From an uncultured Dehalococcoidia bacterium (GTDB lineage: Bacteria > Chloroflexota > Dehalococcoidia > Tepidiformales > Tepidiformaceae): a stretch of 64,000 bases of DNA. Of this stretch, positions 8,289-16,899 are shown piece after piece. Position numbers and translations under genes: made by a program. Location of the stretch: contig CALLPC010000002.1 in the NCBI GenBank assembly GCA_938015525.1, positions 1 to 64,000 on the forward strand, written 5' to 3'. Under the pieces are notes generated by a model. It was given only the letters and a program-made list of their open reading frames with translations, was not told the DNA's origin and ran no database searches. Every line of letters starts with the position of its first letter. Position 1 is the first letter of the stretch.

Positions 8289-9154
8289 GCAGCACCCAGG
8301 ACCACCGCATCCACCAGCACACTCGTCGCTCGCGCCACCACCGCCACCGTCAGTGCGGTCGGCGCCCCCAGGTGTGTGCCCATCAGCGCCACGATCAGGC
8401 TCTCCCGGACCCCCGCCCCCGAGGGCGCGAACGGCGTCACGTACCCCGCCAGGCTCGCCAGCGAAAACACCACCACCCCCTCCTCCCACCGCGAGAGCGG
8501 CCACGGGCTCACCACCACCGCGACCACGTGGAACGCCAGCCCCGCCGCGAACGCCGCCACGGTAAGCGCTGCGAACCCGGCAGCCAGGTCCGGCACCGGC
8601 ACCGCCGCCCCCTCCCGCGCACCCCGCGGGCTGAACCTCCCGCTCACCCGGCGCACCAGCCCCGGCCGTGCCCCCGCACCCGCCAGCCCTGCCGCCGCCG
8701 CTATCCCCGCCGCAGCGGCGGGCATCCAGTCGGCGCCGAACGCCGGAACCACCATCACCGCCGGCACGACCACCCCCGCCGCCAGGGACAGCACCTGGTC
8801 GACCCACAGCATCGCCGCCGCTGCCGCCGTCGGCATCCCCGCATCCCGGAGCGCAAGGTACTTCCCCGCCGGGCCCGTCGGCGGCCCGGGCACGTAGCGC
8901 GCCACCCACCCGTTCGCGAACGAACGCAGCCACAGCCACCGGTCCCCCGCCGGCCAGTGCGCCCGCCCAATCGCCCGCCAACCGGCCGCCAGCACCGCCA
9001 CCTGCAGCACCATCAGCACTGCCGCCCAGCCCAGCGCGTCAAGCGCCCACCCCCGGTGGTTCCGCGCAATCTCCCGCGCCGCCACGACCACCGCCAGCGC
9101 CAGCGCCGCGACTGCCACCCCGCGGAGCAGCAGCGCAGCCCGCCGCCAGCTCAT
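8213..9154 (-). CDS. Lysylphosphatidylglycerol synthase TM region/UPF0104-type flippase-like membrane protein
   Basis: The 313-residue integral membrane protein has about eight hydrophobic segments and the family signature APSGAGVRESLIV near residue 230-245. It also carries the loop YVPGPPTGPAGKY. UPF0104 proteins resemble the membrane half of MprF and are often found with glycosyltransferases; some are thought to flip lipids or lipid-linked sugars, but the function here is not established. The ATG at 9154 overlaps the stop of the upstream glycosidase-like gene (ATGA), so the two are translationally coupled. Its 3-prime end overlaps the convergent GT4 gene by 76 bases. Confidence 0.75.
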   Translation of the reverse strand: MSWRRAALLLRGVAVAALALAVVVAAREIARNHRGWALDALGWAAVLMVLQVAVLAAGWRAIGRAHWPAGDRWLWLRSFANGWVARYVPGPPTGPAGKYLALRDAGMPTAAAAAMLWVDQVLSLAAGVVVPAVMVVPAFGADWMPAAAAGIAAAAGLAGAGARPGLVRRVSGRFSPRGAREGAAVPVPDLAAGFAALTVAAFAAGLAFHVVAVVVSPWPLSRWEEGVVVFSLASLAGYVTPFAPSGAGVRESLIVALMGTHLGAPTALTVAVVARATSVLVDAVVLGAAYGAGWLARGCSRRDSAATASNRRA

Positions 9155-11052
9155 CGCCCCGCCAGCGCAGCCGGCGCTGCACCCCGCTCCAGGACCACCA
9201 CCGCGTACCGGGCGACCTTCACCCGCCCCTCGCCCGCCGGCCGCCCATCCCCGCTCACCCGGCCGGGCGTTCCGCCTGCCCGCCGCACCTCCGCCGTCAG
9301 CGGCCCATCGCCGTAATTCACGATGTGCACCTCCAGCCCGTCCCTCCCCTCCCAGAGGTCCACGTATCCCGGTCCCGAGAGAGCCACCTGGACCGGGTTC
9401 ATCGCCGCCAGCAGCCGCGCGGTCGACTCCGGCATCCCCACCCGCTCAAACCGGCCCCCGAAGACCAGCCGGAACAGCAGGTCCAGCCGGTCCACGAATC
9501 GCCGCACGTGCACCCGGCTGTAGTACCCGTCGACCACCCGCGGACCGAGCACCCGCACCACCGGCTCGAGCGGCCCGCCGAACCACCGGAACGGCCGCGA
9601 CCGCGGCATCTTCAGCTCCAGCTCAGCGAACCGCATCACACGGCCCCGGAACCACCCCGGTGGCGCAGCACTCCCGGGCACCAGCAGGCAGCCCAGGTCA
9701 CACGGCCCGTGCCGTTCGCCAATTACCCGGAACGGAATGGCCGCGCCCACCAGCGCCTGGATGACCGCGAGGTAATCATCCTCACCCCCCGGGTAGAGGT
9801 CGCCCCGCCAGCCCACCGCGTCCGGCACATACACCCCGACCCGCGCCGCTTCCACCCGCGGGCCCCCGTCCGACGCCAGCTCCCGGTACGCAGCGACCAC
9901 CCGGCCGAACGCCTCCAGCCGCCGGTCGTCCTCGCCCGGCTGGAGGAGCGTCCACCGCCCCCCGCGGATGTACTCCGCTGCCCGCAGCACCGGCGCCCCG
10001 CCCGCTGCCAGCCCCTCGGCCGCAATCCGCTCGAACGTCTCCGGCGGAGGCGGCCCGTCCACGCCGATCCCCCGCTCGTATGCGATGCTCAGCGCTGGCG
10101 CACCCGGCCGCAGCGCCCGGAGCAGCTTGTACGTGCCCGCGTTCTGCACGAGCCGGTTCCCGTCGCACCGCGGCGATTGCAGGTTCTCCACGAACAGCCA
10201 GTCCATGAACGACGCAATCGCCGGCAGGTCTGCCCCGAACACGTTGAACGTATTCACGTTCACCCCGCCCACCGTGTTCGTCACGAACCGCGCCCCCGGG
10301 TACGCCAGCCGAACCTCTTCCACGATGCCCCGCAAAAACCCCGTCAGCGTCCCCGCCCGCCAGGTCGCAAATCGCCGGGCCGCCTCGTCCCGCCCCGGGC
10401 GGAACAGCCGCGGCAGCTCGAGCGGCGCCATTCCCTGCGCCTCCTGCCAGGCCGCAAATCGCTCCCGGCAGCGTCCGCACGCACAGCCTGCAAACGCCGT
10501 GTAATCCCGCGACAGCGGGATCGGCATCCCCCCAAACGCGCAGTTGTCGAAAAACAGCACATCTGCGCCCCGAAGACAGGCGTCCAGGCACCGCTCCAGC
10601 ACCCAGTCCCGCCACGCCCCATCGTTCAGGCAGGTGAAGAACCGCCCGTGGTAGTACGGGATCCGTTTCCCTTTCGGCGATGCCGCATACCACCCCTTCT
10701 CCGCGAACGTCCCCAGCGAGACGGCATTCGAGGGCTGGATGTACGCCGCCGCCAGCATCCCGAGGTCATGACACGTCCGCGCCGCCCGTTCGAACGCCCG
10801 CCAGTCCTCCGCTTCGAGCTCCGGCGGCAGTCCCCAGTTGTAGCTCAAGAAAACGCAGTTCACCCCCGCCCGGTCTCGCAGCCACCGCAGCCGCTCCGGC
10901 CGGTACGCCTCCACGTACGCTCCGCCGTCCACCGGCCGGCCAAATCCCTTCAGCCGGTGTACCACAATGCTCCCCCTCCCCGCCCAGTAGTAGGCCGGCA
11001 CGAGAAGCCCCGACTCTTCCCCGTCCCGCTCCGCAAACCCGTTCGCTGCCAT
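9151..11052 (-). CDS. Putative glycoside-hydrolase-like protein, family not assigned
   Basis: This 633-residue protein looks like a TIM-barrel sugar hydrolase followed by accessory domains. Visible marks are SYNWGLPPELE, DVLFFDNCAFGG (near residue 167, a possible acidic active-site strand), a cysteine cluster CACGRC near residue 189 like that seen in several barrel glycosidases, and WLFVENLQSP. There is no signal peptide, so it probably acts inside the cell. The start is ATG 11052, which has AGGAGG nine bases upstream; an upstream ATG at 11094 lacks one. It is coupled to the flippase-like gene downstream and divergent from a sugar-type ABC importer. It may process what the importer brings in, but that is inference. 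Confidence 0.55.
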   Translation of the reverse strand: MAANGFAERDGEESGLLVPAYYWAGRGSIVVHRLKGFGRPVDGGAYVEAYRPERLRWLRDRAGVNCVFLSYNWGLPPELEAEDWRAFERAARTCHDLGMLAAAYIQPSNAVSLGTFAEKGWYAASPKGKRIPYYHGRFFTCLNDGAWRDWVLERCLDACLRGADVLFFDNCAFGGMPIPLSRDYTAFAGCACGRCRERFAAWQEAQGMAPLELPRLFRPGRDEAARRFATWRAGTLTGFLRGIVEEVRLAYPGARFVTNTVGGVNVNTFNVFGADLPAIASFMDWLFVENLQSPRCDGNRLVQNAGTYKLLRALRPGAPALSIAYERGIGVDGPPPPETFERIAAEGLAAGGAPVLRAAEYIRGGRWTLLQPGEDDRRLEAFGRVVAAYRELASDGGPRVEAARVGVYVPDAVGWRGDLYPGGEDDYLAVIQALVGAAIPFRVIGERHGPCDLGCLLVPGSAAPPGWFRGRVMRFAELELKMPRSRPFRWFGGPLEPVVRVLGPRVVDGYYSRVHVRRFVDRLDLLFRLVFGGRFERVGMPESTARLLAAMNPVQVALSGPGYVDLWEGRDGLEVHIVNYGDGPLTAEVRRAGGTPGRVSGDGRPAGEGRVKVARYAVVVLERGAAPAALAGR

Positions 11053-11144
11053 CCCCTCGAGCCTCCTCTGCGGCGATTTGCATTTCATTGCCAACAGATG
11101 AACGGACAGTAAAGAGGACGTGCCGTTCCCTCCCCTGTGAGCGA

Positions 11145-11161
11145 ACCGGAAATTTACCGGT
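11145..11161. promoter_or_regulatory. Near-palindrome, candidate operator between the glycosidase-like gene and the ABC importer
   Basis: The 17-base element ACCGGAAATTTACCGGT is an inverted repeat with ACCGG/CCGGT arms, and lies 30 bases before the first permease start. Its size and symmetry resemble sites for LacI/GntR-type sugar regulators. No regulator gene is adjacent. The local DNA is more AT-rich than its surroundings, as is usual for promoters here. Confidence 0.4.
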
Positions 11162-11191
11162 CGTTAAACCTCGCAGGAGACCATCCCGCCC

Positions 11192-12106
11192 ATGGCTCAC
11201 GCTGCAACACGGCCGCGAGCACCGCGGGAGATCCAGCGCCTGATTCCCTACGCTCTTTTCATCCTTTTTATCGCCCCCAATATCGCGCTCCTCGTCCTCT
11301 TTACATATCGGCCCCTCGTCGAAAGTGTTCGCCTTTCATTTTACGACTGGGATCTCATCTCCCCCCAGAAAACGTGGGTCGGATTCGAAAACTACACCGA
11401 CTACTTCTCCGACCCAACGTCCCGCTACATCATCCGCAACACGCTCGTCTTTACCGCCGCCACCGTCGGCGCCACCATGGCCATCGGCCTCGGCCTCGCC
11501 CTCCTGCTCAACCTCCAGCTCCGCGCCCGGAACCTCGCCCGCACCGTCCTCTTCGCACCCTACGTCCTCGGCGGCGCCGCCATCGGCATCATCTGGCTCT
11601 TCATCTTCGACCCCCGCTTCGGCCTCGTCTCCGCCCTCCTCGACCGCCTCGGCATCCCCTCGCCCAACTGGTACAACGACCCGAACTGGGCCATGCCGAT
11701 GGTCATCATCGTCTACACCTGGAAGAACCTCGGCTACGCCACCGTCATCTACCTCGCCGGCCTCCAGACCATCCCCAAAGACCTCTACGAAGCCGCCCGC
11801 GTCGACGGCGCAGGGGCATGGTCCCGCTTCTGGCACGTCACCCTCCCCCAGCTCTCCCCCATGACCTTCTTCCTCCTCGTCACCACGATGCTCAGCTCCA
11901 TGCAGGCCTTCGACATCATCAGCGTCATGACCGCCGGCGGCCCCCTCGATGCCACCAAGACCATGGTCTACCAGGTCTACGAGGAAGCCTTCGTCCGCTT
12001 CCGTGTCGGTGACGCCTCCACCGTCGCCACCGTCCTCTTCTTCATCCTCCTCGGCGCCACCCTCCTCCAGGTCCGCTTCCTGGAGCGCCGCGTCAATTAC
12101 GGGTGA
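11192..12106 (+). CDS. Sugar/glycerol-3-phosphate-type ABC transporter permease (UgpA/MalF class)
   Basis: The 304-residue inner-membrane permease has six or so hydrophobic segments and the cytoplasmic coupling motif EAARVDGAGAWSRFWHVTLP, in the usual EAA position about 85 residues from the C-terminus. The opening YALFILFIAPNIALLVLFTY followed by SFYDWD is typical of UgpA/MalF-like CUT1 permeases. It is the first gene of a four-gene importer operon (permease, permease, binding lipoprotein, ATPase). The substrate is unknown; sugars, oligosaccharides and glycerol-3-phosphate are all transported by this class. The first 150 bases are noticeably more AT-rich than the rest. Confidence 0.9.
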   Translation: MAHAATRPRAPREIQRLIPYALFILFIAPNIALLVLFTYRPLVESVRLSFYDWDLISPQKTWVGFENYTDYFSDPTSRYIIRNTLVFTAATVGATMAIGLGLALLLNLQLRARNLARTVLFAPYVLGGAAIGIIWLFIFDPRFGLVSALLDRLGIPSPNWYNDPNWAMPMVIIVYTWKNLGYATVIYLAGLQTIPKDLYEAARVDGAGAWSRFWHVTLPQLSPMTFFLLVTTMLSSMQAFDIISVMTAGGPLDATKTMVYQVYEEAFVRFRVGDASTVATVLFFILLGATLLQVRFLERRVNYG

Positions 12107-12111
12107 TTCCG

Positions 12112-12993
12112 ATGACCACGAGCGAACTCTCCCTCCCCGTTCGCACCCGCCGCCTCGCCGCCGCCCGGTCCCTCCTCCCGCTCCGGGCCATCCCCGCCTA
12201 CCTGCTCCTCCTCCTCGCCGTCGTCATCATCGTCCTCCCGCTCACCTGGATGCTCACCGCCTCCCTCAAGACCCGCCAGGAGATCTATACCCTCCCCGTC
12301 TCATGGGTCCCCGAGACCTTCCGCTGGCAAAACTACCGGCAGGCCTGGACCGCCGTCCCCTTCGAGCGCTTCTTCATCAACAGCGTCGTCACCACCATCG
12401 CCGGCAGCGGCCTCGAACTCATCAACGGTGTCCTCACCGCCTACGCACTCGTCTTCCTCCCCTTCCCCAAGAAAAACCTCATCTTCCTCTTCGTCATCGC
12501 CGCACTCATGGTCCCCTTCCAGGTCACCATCATCCCCAACTACGTCCTCGTCGCCGACCTCGGCTGGGTCAATACCTACCAGGGCATCGTCATCCCCGGC
12601 GCCGCCGTCGCCTTCGGCGCTTTCCTCATGCGTCAGCAGTTCCTCAGCCTCCCGCGCGAGGTCATCGAAGCCGCCCGCATCGACGGCGCTGGCCACCTCC
12701 GCATGCTCTGGAGCATCGTCCTCCCCATGTCCCGCCCCGCCCTCGTCACCTTCGCCCTCATCTCCATCGTCGCCAAGTGGAACGACTACCTCTGGCCGCT
12801 CCTCGTCACCAACAACGACCAGCATATGACCCTCCCCGTCGGCCTCACCCAGCTCCAGCACTCCGAAGGCTCGAGCGAATGGGGCGTCGTCATGGCCGGC
12901 GCCGTCATGGTCATCACCCCCGTCCTCGCCGTCTTCCTCTGGGCCCAGCGCCACATCGTCCAGGGCCTCACCGCCGGCTCCGTCAAAGGCTGA
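12112..12993 (+). CDS. Sugar/glycerol-3-phosphate-type ABC transporter permease (UgpE/MalG class)
   Basis: The second permease of the importer has 293 residues from ATG 12112. A GTG at 12103 overlapping the previous stop (GTGA) is an alternative that would add three residues. It has the MalG-type features LPLTWMLTASLKT near the N-terminus, the EAA loop EAARIDGAGHLRMLWSIVLP, and a SLLVTN-type loop before the last segments. It would pair with the upstream permease to form the membrane channel energised by the ATPase encoded 1.5 kb downstream. Confidence 0.9.
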   Translation: MTTSELSLPVRTRRLAAARSLLPLRAIPAYLLLLLAVVIIVLPLTWMLTASLKTRQEIYTLPVSWVPETFRWQNYRQAWTAVPFERFFINSVVTTIAGSGLELINGVLTAYALVFLPFPKKNLIFLFVIAALMVPFQVTIIPNYVLVADLGWVNTYQGIVIPGAAVAFGAFLMRQQFLSLPREVIEAARIDGAGHLRMLWSIVLPMSRPALVTFALISIVAKWNDYLWPLLVTNNDQHMTLPVGLTQLQHSEGSSEWGVVMAGAVMVITPVLAVFLWAQRHIVQGLTAGSVKG

Positions 12994-13079
12994 GCCCCAC
13001 CTGTAGCGACCCCTGCCCGTGCCGGGGCAGTTCGCAAACCAGTCGGTACCAAATACCCGTAAAAGGAGTCCTCTCGAAC

Positions 13080-14462
13080 ATGACACACCTCTCCCGGCGC
13101 CAGCTCCTCGGGATGGTCGGCGGCGCTGCCGCCCTCGGCCTCGTGGGCTGTGGCGGCGACGACGACGACGAGACACCGTCCGCGGCCACAGCTACCCAGC
13201 CGTCCGGCAGCACCGGCACCGCCCCCGCCGCCACTGCCACCCCTCGCGGCGTCAAACCCGCCCCCGAGATCACCTACTGGAGCGTCCACCCCGCCAACTC
13301 CAAGGCCGTCGAAGAAGAGCTCATCCGGCGCTTCCAGGCCGCCTACCCCGATATCAAAGTCAAACTCGAAACCGCCGGCGCCAACTACGCCGAGGTCTCC
13401 CAGAAATTCAACGCCGGCCTCGCCGCGAAGCAGATCCCCGACGTCGTCATGCTCTCCGACGTCTGGTGGTTCAAATACTTCCTCGCCGGCACCATCGAGC
13501 CCCTCGACGCCCTCCTCGACGAAGTCAAAGTCGACCGCTCCGACTACCAGGACACCCTCCTCAAGGACTACCAGTTCGACGGCAAACAGTGGGGCATGCC
13601 CTTCGCCCGCAGCACCCCCCTCTTCTACTACAACAAAGAAAAGTGGGCTGCTGCCGGCCTCCCCGACCGCGGCCCCAAGACCTGGGACGAATTCGACGAG
13701 TGGGCCGCCAAGCTCCAGTCGATGGCCAAGCCGGGCGAATTCGCCTTCACCCACGTCAAGGGCGATAGCTACATCGCCTGGACGTTCCAGGGCATCATCT
13801 GGCAGTTCGGCGGCCGCTACTCCGACGAAAAATTCAACATGCTCATGGATTCCCCCGAAGGCATCGAAGCCGGCAACTACATCCGCAGCCAGGTCTTCAC
13901 CAAAAAGTACGCCAACGTCACCGCCAAGGACGAAAAAGCCGACTTCCTCGCCGGGACTACCTACTCCATGCTCTCCTCCACCGGCGGCCTCGCCGGCGTC
14001 CTCAAGGACGCCAAGTTCCCGGTCGGGACAGCCTTCTACCCCGAAAAGAAACAGTTCGGCTGCCCCACCGGCGGCGCCGGCCTCTGCATCCCGAAAGCTA
14101 TCTCCGACGAGAAAAAACTCGCCGCGATGCTCTTCATCGCCTTCATCACCAACCCCGAAAACACCGCCTACTACTCCCAGAACGTCGGCTACATGCCCGT
14201 CCGCAAGAGCGCCGTCAACGGCCCCATCATGACTGAGTTCTTCGCCAAGTACCCCCAGTTCAAAACCGCCGTCGACCAGCTCCCCAAGACCCGCCCCCAG
14301 GACTCCGCCCGCGTCTACGTCCCCGGCGGCGATGCCATCCTCGGTAAAGGCCTCGAACGGATGGTCCTCAACAACGAGGACGCCAAGAACGTCTGGCCCG
14401 ACGTCAAGAAGGAGCTCCAGAAAATCGTCGACACCGAAATCCGGCCCAAGCTCAAGATCTGA
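13080..14462 (+). CDS. ABC transporter substrate-binding lipoprotein (UgpB/MalE class)
   Basis: The 460-residue extracytoplasmic binding protein starts at ATG 13080 behind AAAAGGAG. The signal peptide contains a twin-arginine-like SRRQLLG and a lipobox ending LVGC at about residue 25, so it should be exported and lipid-anchored. After an Asp/Thr/Ala-rich linker comes a type I extracellular solute-binding fold: EITYWSVHPANSKAVEEELI, KQIPDVVMLSDVWWFKYF and GMPFARSTPLFYYNKEKW are the usual landmarks. It binds the importer substrate, which is unknown. A short hairpin (13013-13030) precedes it and a stronger one follows, as often seen where the binding protein needs more copies than the permeases. 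Confidence 0.9.
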   Translation: MTHLSRRQLLGMVGGAAALGLVGCGGDDDDETPSAATATQPSGSTGTAPAATATPRGVKPAPEITYWSVHPANSKAVEEELIRRFQAAYPDIKVKLETAGANYAEVSQKFNAGLAAKQIPDVVMLSDVWWFKYFLAGTIEPLDALLDEVKVDRSDYQDTLLKDYQFDGKQWGMPFARSTPLFYYNKEKWAAAGLPDRGPKTWDEFDEWAAKLQSMAKPGEFAFTHVKGDSYIAWTFQGIIWQFGGRYSDEKFNMLMDSPEGIEAGNYIRSQVFTKKYANVTAKDEKADFLAGTTYSMLSSTGGLAGVLKDAKFPVGTAFYPEKKQFGCPTGGAGLCIPKAISDEKKLAAMLFIAFITNPENTAYYSQNVGYMPVRKSAVNGPIMTEFFAKYPQFKTAVDQLPKTRPQDSARVYVPGGDAILGKGLERMVLNNEDAKNVWPDVKKELQKIVDTEIRPKLKI

Positions 14463-14494
14463 GCCCCGGGCCCCCATCCCCTCCAGCCCGGGGC
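14463..14494 (+). terminator. Hairpin between the binding-protein and ATPase genes
   Basis: Bases 14463-14471 pair perfectly with 14486-14494 across a 14-base C-rich loop, immediately after the stop of the binding-protein gene. There is no T-run. It probably stabilises or partly terminates the upstream transcript. Confidence 0.45.
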
Positions 14495-14533
14495 CCCGCC
14501 CCGGGCTTCCCTATTCCCCCAAGGAGGCCCCCC

Positions 14534-15640
14534 ATGGGTGTCGAATTCGACACTGTCACCAAAACCTTCGGGACCGTCCGCGCCGTCCAGGACCTGACCC
14601 TCGAGGTCCGCGACGGCGAATTCCTCGTCCTCGTCGGCCCCTCCGGCTGCGGCAAAACCACCGCCCTCCGCATGGTCGCCGGCCTCGAACAACCCACCGC
14701 CGGCGACATCCGCATCGACGGCCGCTCCGTCCTCGGCGTCGAACCCCGCGACCGCGATATCGCCATGGTCTTCCAGTCCTACGCCCTCTACCCCCACATG
14801 AGCGTCTACGACAACCTCGCCTTCGGCCTCCGCCAGCGCAAAACCCCCAGGGCCGAGGTCGACCGCCGCATCCGCGAGGTCGCCGAAATGCTCGAGATCA
14901 GCCACCTCCTCGGCCGCCGTCCCCGCGAGCTCTCCGGCGGCCAGCGCCAGCGCGTCGCCCTCGGCCGCGCCATCGCCCGCCGCCCCCGCGTCTTCCTCAT
15001 GGACGAACCCCTCAGCAACCTCGACGCCCAGCTCCGCCTCCGCACCCGCGCCGAGCTCAGCGACCTCCACCGCCGCCTCGGTACCACCCTCATCTACGTC
15101 ACCCACGACCAGGTCGAAGCCATGACCATGGGCACCCGGATCGCCGTCATGAACGAAGGCCTCCTCCAGCAGGTCGACACGCCCCGGGGCATTTACGAGC
15201 GCCCCGCCAACACCTTCGTCGCGACCTTCATCGGCAGCCCCTCCATGAACCTCCTGCGCGGCGAGCTCATCCCCGGCCCGGACGGCGGCCGCTTCACCGC
15301 CCCCGCCATCGATATCCCTGTCAACCGCCTGCCCGCCGTCACCCTCCCCGCTCCCGTCGTGCTCGGCATCCGTCCCGAAGCCTTCCACCGCTGGCCCCAG
15401 GCCCTGCCCGCTCCCATCTCCGGCCCCGCCATCCTCGTCGAACCGCACGGCCCCGACCTCTACGTCACCCTCGACGCAGGCGGCCAGAACGTCACCGCCC
15501 GCCTCGACCCCGCCGCCGACGTCCACCCCGGGGACATCCTCGGTCTCGTGCCCACCGGCGAAGCCCTCCACTGGTTCGATGCCGAGACCGGCCAGCGGCT
15601 CGCTGCCGAACCCGCCCCCGCCGGGCTGACCCGCGCCTGA
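14534..15640 (+). CDS. ABC transporter ATP-binding protein (UgpC/MalK class)
   Basis: The 368-residue ATPase has Walker A GPSGCGKTT (residues 35-43), a Q-loop in MVFQSYALYPHMSVYDNL, the signature LSGGQRQRVALGRAI (from residue 133), Walker B FLMDEPLSNLDAQ and the switch His in THDQVEAMTM. A C-terminal regulatory TOBE-type extension follows from about residue 240, as in MalK/UgpC. It powers import by the two permeases encoded upstream. MalK-like ATPases often serve several importers. The start ATG has AAGGAGG seven bases upstream. Confidence 0.93.
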   Translation: MGVEFDTVTKTFGTVRAVQDLTLEVRDGEFLVLVGPSGCGKTTALRMVAGLEQPTAGDIRIDGRSVLGVEPRDRDIAMVFQSYALYPHMSVYDNLAFGLRQRKTPRAEVDRRIREVAEMLEISHLLGRRPRELSGGQRQRVALGRAIARRPRVFLMDEPLSNLDAQLRLRTRAELSDLHRRLGTTLIYVTHDQVEAMTMGTRIAVMNEGLLQQVDTPRGIYERPANTFVATFIGSPSMNLLRGELIPGPDGGRFTAPAIDIPVNRLPAVTLPAPVVLGIRPEAFHRWPQALPAPISGPAILVEPHGPDLYVTLDAGGQNVTARLDPAADVHPGDILGLVPTGEALHWFDAETGQRLAAEPAPAGLTRA

Positions 15641-15657
15641 ACCTTCCCCTCCCTCCC

Positions 15658-15686
15658 TTGACGCCGGACCTACCCGGCGGAAGAAT
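15658..15686 (+). promoter_or_regulatory. Predicted promoter of the alcohol dehydrogenase gene with an inverted repeat in the spacer
   Basis: TTGACG (15658-15663) and AAGAAT (15681-15686) are 17 bases apart. The spacer region contains a perfect inverted repeat, CGCCGG (15662-15667) and CCGGCG (15674-15679), separated by ACCTAC. A regulator bound there would block the promoter. Confidence 0.5.
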
Positions 15687-15720
15687 CGCCATGCTTCGAG
15701 AAGGAGGAGCCCTACACCCC

Positions 15721-16812
15721 ATGAACGTCAAAGCAGCGGTCCTGTACGCCCCCAACCAGCCCCTCAGCATCGAGGAGATCGAACTCGACGAACCCCAGGC
15801 CGGCGAAGTCCTCATCAAGACCGCCGTCACCGGCGTCTGCCACTCCGACCTCCACTTCATGGAAGGCAAGTGGCTCTACCCCATGCCCGTCGTCCTCGGC
15901 CACGAATCCGCCGGCATCGTCGAAAAAGTCGGCCCCGGCGTCACCAACGTCAAAGAAGGGGACCGCGTCGTCGTCGCCTTCGTCCAGTCCTGCGGCACCT
16001 GCAACCGGTGCGTCACCGGCCGGCCCAACCTCTGCGAAAACACCCAGGCCCTCAACCGCATGGGCCGCGTCAGGCTCAAGGGCCAGCCCATCATGCAGTT
16101 CGCCGGCATGTCCGCCTTCGCCGAGTACCAGCTCGTCAGCGCCCACGCCTGCGTCAAAGTCCCCGAAGGCGTCCCCATGCACGCCGCCGCCCTCGTCGGC
16201 TGCAGCGTCATGACCGGCGTCGGCGCCGTCACCAACACCGTCAAACTCCAGGCCGGCCAGACCGTCGCCGTCGTCGGCTGCGGCGGCGTCGGCCTCAACA
16301 TCATCCAGGGCGCAAAAATCGCCGGCGCCTCCCGCATCATCGCCGTCGACCTCATCGAATCCAAGCTCGCCGCCGCTAAAGAGTTCGGCGCCACCGACGT
16401 CGTCGACGCCTCCAAGGGCGACGCCGTCCAGCAGGTCGTCGCCATGACCAACGGCGGCGTCGATTACGCCTTCGAAGCCATCGGCCTCATGAAAACCGCC
16501 CAGCAGTGCTTCGAAATGGCCCGCCGCGGCGGCCAGGCCGTCATCGTCGGCATGCTCCCCCTCACCGAACAGCTCACCATCCCCAACGCCGGCATGGCCT
16601 TCCTCGGCGAAAAAGGCATCGTCGGCAGCTTCTACGGCTCCACCCGCCAGACCTACGACATGCCCTGGCTCATGGAGCTCTACCGCCAAAAGCGCCTCAA
16701 AATCGACGAACTCATCTCCCGCCGCTACACCCTCGACCAGATCAACGAGGCCTACGACGCCCTCAAGAAAGGCGAAGTCAACCGTTCCGTCATCGTCTTC
16801 AGCGACAACTAG
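15721..16812 (+). CDS. Zinc-dependent alcohol dehydrogenase (class III/NDMA-dependent-like)
   Basis: The 363-residue medium-chain dehydrogenase has both zinc sites. The catalytic zinc ligands sit in GVCHSD (Cys40) and GHESAG near residue 60. The structural zinc lobe CGTCNRCVTGRPNLC supplies Cys91, 94, 97 and 105. The NAD-binding motif is VVGCGGVGLN. The block GCSVMTGVGAVTNTVKLQ resembles class III and NDMA-dependent alcohol dehydrogenases. It would oxidise an alcohol or reduce an aldehyde; the substrate is unknown. Start ATG 15721 has AAGGAGGAG 11 bases before it; an earlier in-frame ATG at 15691 has none. It has its own predicted promoter and ends before a strong terminator. Confidence 0.88.
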   Translation: MNVKAAVLYAPNQPLSIEEIELDEPQAGEVLIKTAVTGVCHSDLHFMEGKWLYPMPVVLGHESAGIVEKVGPGVTNVKEGDRVVVAFVQSCGTCNRCVTGRPNLCENTQALNRMGRVRLKGQPIMQFAGMSAFAEYQLVSAHACVKVPEGVPMHAAALVGCSVMTGVGAVTNTVKLQAGQTVAVVGCGGVGLNIIQGAKIAGASRIIAVDLIESKLAAAKEFGATDVVDASKGDAVQQVVAMTNGGVDYAFEAIGLMKTAQQCFEMARRGGQAVIVGMLPLTEQLTIPNAGMAFLGEKGIVGSFYGSTRQTYDMPWLMELYRQKRLKIDELISRRYTLDQINEAYDALKKGEVNRSVIVFSDN

Positions 16813-16835
16813 TCGCTGCACCTGCCGGCACAACC

Positions 16836-16864
16836 GGGGCGCCACGCGACGAGCGTGGCGCCCC
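16836..16864. terminator. Bidirectional hairpin between convergent genes
   Basis: A perfect 12-base-pair stem (16836-16847 with 16853-16864) with loop GACGA lies between the convergent alcohol dehydrogenase and peroxiredoxin genes. There is no T-run, but its strength and place fit termination from both sides. Confidence 0.7.
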
Positions 16865-16899
16865 TCCATCCATCGGTCGACGGCCCCAGGACCGCGGCC

